NCBI GenBank assembly: GCA_949318235.1
Contig: OX439127.1
Span: forward strand, 9,290,194 to 9,354,193
DNA: 64,000 nucleotides
Reading direction: 5' to 3'
Origin: Ecdyonurus torrentis
Taxonomy: Eukaryota > Arthropoda > Insecta > Ephemeroptera > Heptageniidae
Under the pieces are notes generated by a model, which had not been told where the DNA came from, searched no databases, and saw nothing but the letters and a program-made list of their open reading frames with translations. Each line of letters begins with the position of its first letter. Position 1 is the stretch's first letter. Shown here piece by piece: positions 59,950-64,000 of this stretch. Position numbers and translations under genes: made by a program.

Positions 59950-61130
59950 TGAAGCAGTTCAAGCGACATTTCATTGTAATACTTCCAGAATTGATTTTTG
60001 TTTTTCTGCTTCTTCTTCTCTTCTCTATTTCTTCTCAGAATTACGAATCGTACTCTGATATTATGATTTCTTAATGCAGTACGTTTAATTGAGTTATAAT
60101 TTATAATTGGTATACCATGGCAATATGGCAAGCATGTACGATATTTCAATAAACAATAATTGAATCTTATTTTCTGTTATGAATATAAATTATTATAATA
60201 TAATTACGTATTTACTTAAGGATTGTATATAGATGGCTTGTATCTCAAAATCTAAAAAGAAAACTTCTCAATTTTATGATGACATTTGAAAGTTAATGGT
60301 AACAGCTACCTATGATAAAATTACCAGAACCCATGACCATCAAATAAGAGAGAAATTAATTATTGAAATTAACATGGGCTCTTATGGGACTAAAACTTCA
60401 AAAAATTATAATTAAAAATCTAGCATGGTGACCCCCAAAAATTTTTACATTTTTGAAGATACCTTATCCTAATGTATCACTGTACAAAATTTCAGATTTT
60501 TCTGTCTTTACAACTTTTTAGTCAAATCCCGCAGTAGCTGATTTCCCGCCTTAATATTAATTCATTATATAAAAAAAGAGACAAATATAACTTGTATTGG
60601 CAACTAATTGATTTTAAAAACTATCTTATGTACACATTATAATGCCTACTATAGTTTGCTTACTCTAGCCCTTGATATGGCCCACGACGAAGTCAGATGT
60701 ATTATATTATATATACCATGGTGTTACGTAGGTTGGAAAATGATGTCACGATACCTAATAGGTTGATACATGGAATGCTAGCAGGCAGACGCGACTCACA
60801 AGGTTAAGGACTATTAGGTGTCATCTGAGGTACTATAATATTTTAAAAAAGAAATGTGCTTCTTACAAATGATAAAAATAAAAGTTAACAATCTTTAGCT
60901 TGTTGTCCATAGTAAATTATAACATACTTTGAAAAAATATAGAATAAAATTAAAAATTCAACAATTATTTATCTATTTATTCCATTATTGTTATACATTA
61001 CTGAAAATCATAAACAAATAATAACAATAGCAATAACTGTAATGTTAAATAAATAGATGTTACATAAAATGATAAAAAAAAACTTGGTGGAAAGGGTACA
61101 AGAAAGGCATTCATAAGACCGCACTATACT
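59950..61130. other. No gene seen
   Basis: AT-rich. A somewhat GC-richer patch at 60650-60830 (GGAATGCTAGCAGGCAGACG) has no recognisable identity. Confidence 0.4.
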
Positions 61131-61195
61131 ACATAAGTTCGTTCTGTAAACAACACACAAATATTGAGCCAGCTTCGACATTTTTCCTTTGTTAA

Positions 61196-61509
61196 AGGCA
61201 TAGAAAACACGAAACATTGAATCATTAGATACAAAATGGGATCTACAAAACTGATGATAATTTTTACCAGAATGTAAATGTTGCCCCACAAGAAAGCGTG
61301 AAAAAACTGTAAAGTATGCAATTTGCGTGAATATTTCTGTTTATGACGTCAGAAACAGGCAAAAATTAGTATGAATATGTTGTGCGGGTTGCATAAATTT
61401 AATTTTCTGATCACTGCTACGGGGCTACTGTTGGGTTTTGAGACAAACTAAAGTTATTTATGTAAGTACCATCAAGTAGTATTATTATGTTTTCATGTTG
61501 TCTATCCCT
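61196..61509. mobile_element. TTAA MITE (AAGGCATAG family), fresh copy nested in a MITE
   Basis: TTAA at 61192-61195 and 61510-61513. The uninterrupted relative at 49561 has a single TTAA at this point (CTTTATTAAGAACACC). Ends AGGCATAG and CTATCCCT. Contains TTTATGACGTCAGAAAC, as in the older copy at 16553. Confidence 0.87.
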
Positions 61510-61747
61510 TTAAGAACACCTGATCATAACGTCACTCCCTGTTTACGACGTTTATATGTATAGTAGATCATTGTTATTTCTTCGTTTAAATCTGATAATA
61601 ATAAACGAAACTTCAAAAAAAAAAAAAGAAAGAAAGAAAGAACGATCGATGCTTAACAGCGATTATCGGCTCAAAAAACAAGATCAACCAATGAATGTGT
61701 CTAATTTTTGGGAGGGTAACCAATCATTGTAAAGGAGACTCACTATA

Positions 61748-61947
61748 AGGTATTTCTATAGATAGGTAATCCAAAGATAATATCGTTATTCAAGTTTCTG
61801 TTGCCTTTAATTTTATTTTGTCCTGGAAGTTATATTTTGTTGCCCATTTGATCAATGTAATTTTGACCCGCAATACACGTCTCCAGCTGACCAGTACTTT
61901 TCAGCGGGAATCCTCTCTGGATTACATAGGTTATCTACTTACATTAC
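61748..61947. mobile_element. 200-bp insertion with 9-bp target duplication
   Basis: CTCACTATA stands on both sides (61739-61747, 61948-61956) and only once in the intact family member. Ends are loosely inverted: GATAGGTAATCCAAAGA at the left against CTGGATTACATAGGTTATC at the right. A 9-bp duplication fits Mutator-like elements. Confidence 0.7.
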
Positions 61948-62744
61948 CTCACTATACTTTACAGAACAAACTATAATGTATAAATTCTCCATAATATAGC
62001 ACTTGCTTCCGATATATTTGCACAAGGCATAGTCAAATATAAAATAAGCGTACTAAAAAGTATTTTGTTCTATAATAAATAATTAATGTTCAATTCTTTA
62101 AATTGAGAAGGTAATTACTAACAGACCTAATAGGACAAATATTCAATCTTGCTGTAGTGCGAGCTTGTTTTGAATTGTTAAAATTAAAAATAATATTTAT
62201 ATAATAATAGAAAATTTAGAATTTAAGAAAACAAAGTTTCATTTCTTTCTTCTTGTCATGTAATATTTTCAATATGAAATAAGTTTGATTAAATACAGTC
62301 TCCTTTTATAACCATTAAACTTTCATACAGTCAATTTTTAAACAAAGGTATGATTTTATAAGATAACAACTATATTCCAATGCTCGTATTTTAATGAGAA
62401 CTTATATATGGACTTGATATCAACAAAAGTTTACGCAACTGTAATTAAAAAAAAAAGTCCTTTAGTTGGAGATAAGAATAAAATATAGATAAATATAATT
62501 GTCAGCCATACATTTATATGACATTTTATAACATTCACCACTCTTTACTGATTATGTGAATGATTTAACAAATAAATATATTTATATCAAAATATATTTC
62601 AACATTATATAACATATTTATATGTATAAAGACACAGAAAATCTAACATTACATTTTATTATATCAACTTATATGAAAATACTGTGTATTTATATGGAGT
62701 AATACATTAATTAAAGTCTGCATAAGAATGTACACACCGTGATA

Positions 62745-62958
62745 ATATATTTCACCATTCAAAAACTCGCGCTAAATTTGTAATTTCTTATGAGAGAAAT
62801 ACGTACTGAATTTTAATGGTAAAATATATTAATGTTGTTCGTAAACCCTGTTTTCTTACACCAAAAAATGCACATTTCATTTGACTAACCAAAGTTGATC
62901 CTCATTTTAAGAGCAGAGAACATTGTTTACGAACAGCATTATTATCACATTCACGTGT
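62745..62958. mobile_element. GTTCGTAAAC-family MITE, copy 2
   Basis: ACCATTCAAAAACTCGCGCT is the complement of the core of copy 1. It is followed by GTTCGTAAACCCTGTTTTCT, CACCAAAAAATGCACA and GAACATTGTTTACGAACAGC. Confidence 0.6.
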
Positions 62959-62959
62959 A

Positions 62960-64000
62960 CTCCCATAAGTACAGCAGTGTTTGTACTACAAATATTATTT
63001 CTTTGCAAATGAGGTGTTGTTACTAGAAATAAAATTGAGAAATTAAATAACTTTATATTTCTATAAATAAAGAAAAAGCATCATCACATATCATTTCACG
63101 TAATCCAACTAATAATAAGCAAAGAAATCAAACTATTTTATGTACTGTCTAGTAATACCACAGTATAATTTGTTTTGAATAACAGCAAATAATTATACTC
63201 TTTCTTGTGACTTTTATTAGTATTCCATCTATTTTATTTGCTGAAAATTTAGTTTGTTTTTTTTCTTGACATTGGCACAGTCTCAATTCCAATGTTACTA
63301 TGCAGCAAAAAAATATTCCAAATATATTTTTCTATATTTTTTTTATTCTTTTATAGTACAGCCACTAAAGCTCGTTAACTAATCATGCAAAGATCTACAA
63401 AAACTTTAAATACTTTGAACTATGAGTAAAATTGAAACTTGAAATTACTAATAAAAACAAATGAGTATGCTAAAAATTTTCATATTTTTTTTCGATTGTT
63501 TATTTTTCTGTTAAATGAAAGATACATGATTTCCTTGAAGTCTTTTTAGCAGTAACTTGAAGTCGATTACTATACCTTGTTTTGAATGTGATTTATTTGT
63601 TAATATTTTATGTATAATGATCTTTTTTAATGAAAAATGTTTTAATAAATTTTGTCCCTTGATGGGTGGGCACAATAACAACCATCATTATACTGTTGCC
63701 AACAAATAACAACAACGATATACTACTTTAAAATTTTACGTAGAGGGTGGGTGTTTTAGAACAAGCTACACATATTCTTGTACTTTTTGTGAGAACTGAT
63801 GCTGGCCTCCCAAGCAGATAAATGTCTGTTTCAATCTATATAGTCTGATGTTTGCAAAATATCTCGTCGCTATAATATTATACAGAATATAATATTTTGT
63901 GTTATTTAGTACATTTTTTTCTCCTCTTTTACAAATATAAAATTTATATTATAGTCAACAAACAAGAAATAAGCATATCAACAATTCAGACAAAACGATA
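62960..64000. other. No recognisable features
   Basis: AT-rich to the window end. No reading frame of note. Confidence 0.4.

Larger units (their letters stand above)
61136..61972. mobile_element. GTTCGTTCTGTAAA-family MITE, copy 3, twice interrupted
   Basis: Ends AGTTCGTTCTGTAAA and TTTACAGAACAAACT. Compared with the intact 308-bp copy at 49561 it carries two extra blocks: 61196-61509 at a TTAA and 61748-61947 at a CTCACTATA. Removing the inserts and one target copy each leaves a 309-bp element. Confidence 0.85.

Overview
The window is AT-rich animal nuclear DNA. It has spliced genes with long introns, and it is dense in microsatellites, long A/T and G/C homopolymers, palindromic non-autonomous DNA transposons and retroposon 3' ends. 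Three observations point to an arthropod, probably an insect: a jockey-type reverse transcriptase C-terminus at the left edge, a ceramide phosphoethanolamine synthase (CPES) gene, and a small secreted protein whose cysteine-rich end resembles the insect 27 kDa hemolymph protein family. The species cannot be named from this sequence.

Layout. 1-741 holds the 3' end of a jockey-like LINE. 2274-22625 (+) holds a complete five-exon CPES coding sequence of 337 codons; its four introns are all phase 0, and introns 2 and 4 are each over 9 kb. Inside intron 4, on the opposite strand (13288-15554), lies a second, previously unmarked spliced gene. It has a TATA box, a strong start context, a signal peptide and six or seven small exons that join in one open frame, giving about 279 residues. 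The rest of the introns is repeats.

From 22.8 to 29.2 kb, starting about 240 bases after the CPES stop codon, sits a cluster of nine long inverted repeats, including two abutting 372-bp elements that share a TTAA. From 29 to 64 kb I find no convincing protein-coding gene. This part holds microsatellites, a 5S-rRNA-headed SINE (51.3 kb), a 1.66-kb hAT-type element with an exact 8-bp target duplication (56.0-57.7 kb), and a MITE at 61.1-62.0 kb that has itself been hit by two other elements, each leaving a readable target duplication.

How the parts work together. CPES makes ceramide phosphoethanolamine, the main phosphosphingolipid of insects, by phosphoethanolamine transfer from CDP-ethanolamine. 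The nested antisense gene is probably an independent secreted-protein gene with its own promoter. The repeat families recur across the window (G-tract palindromes five times; the GTTCGTTCTGTAAA family three times; the GTTCGTAAAC family four times), and many of them carry the octamer TGACGTCA.
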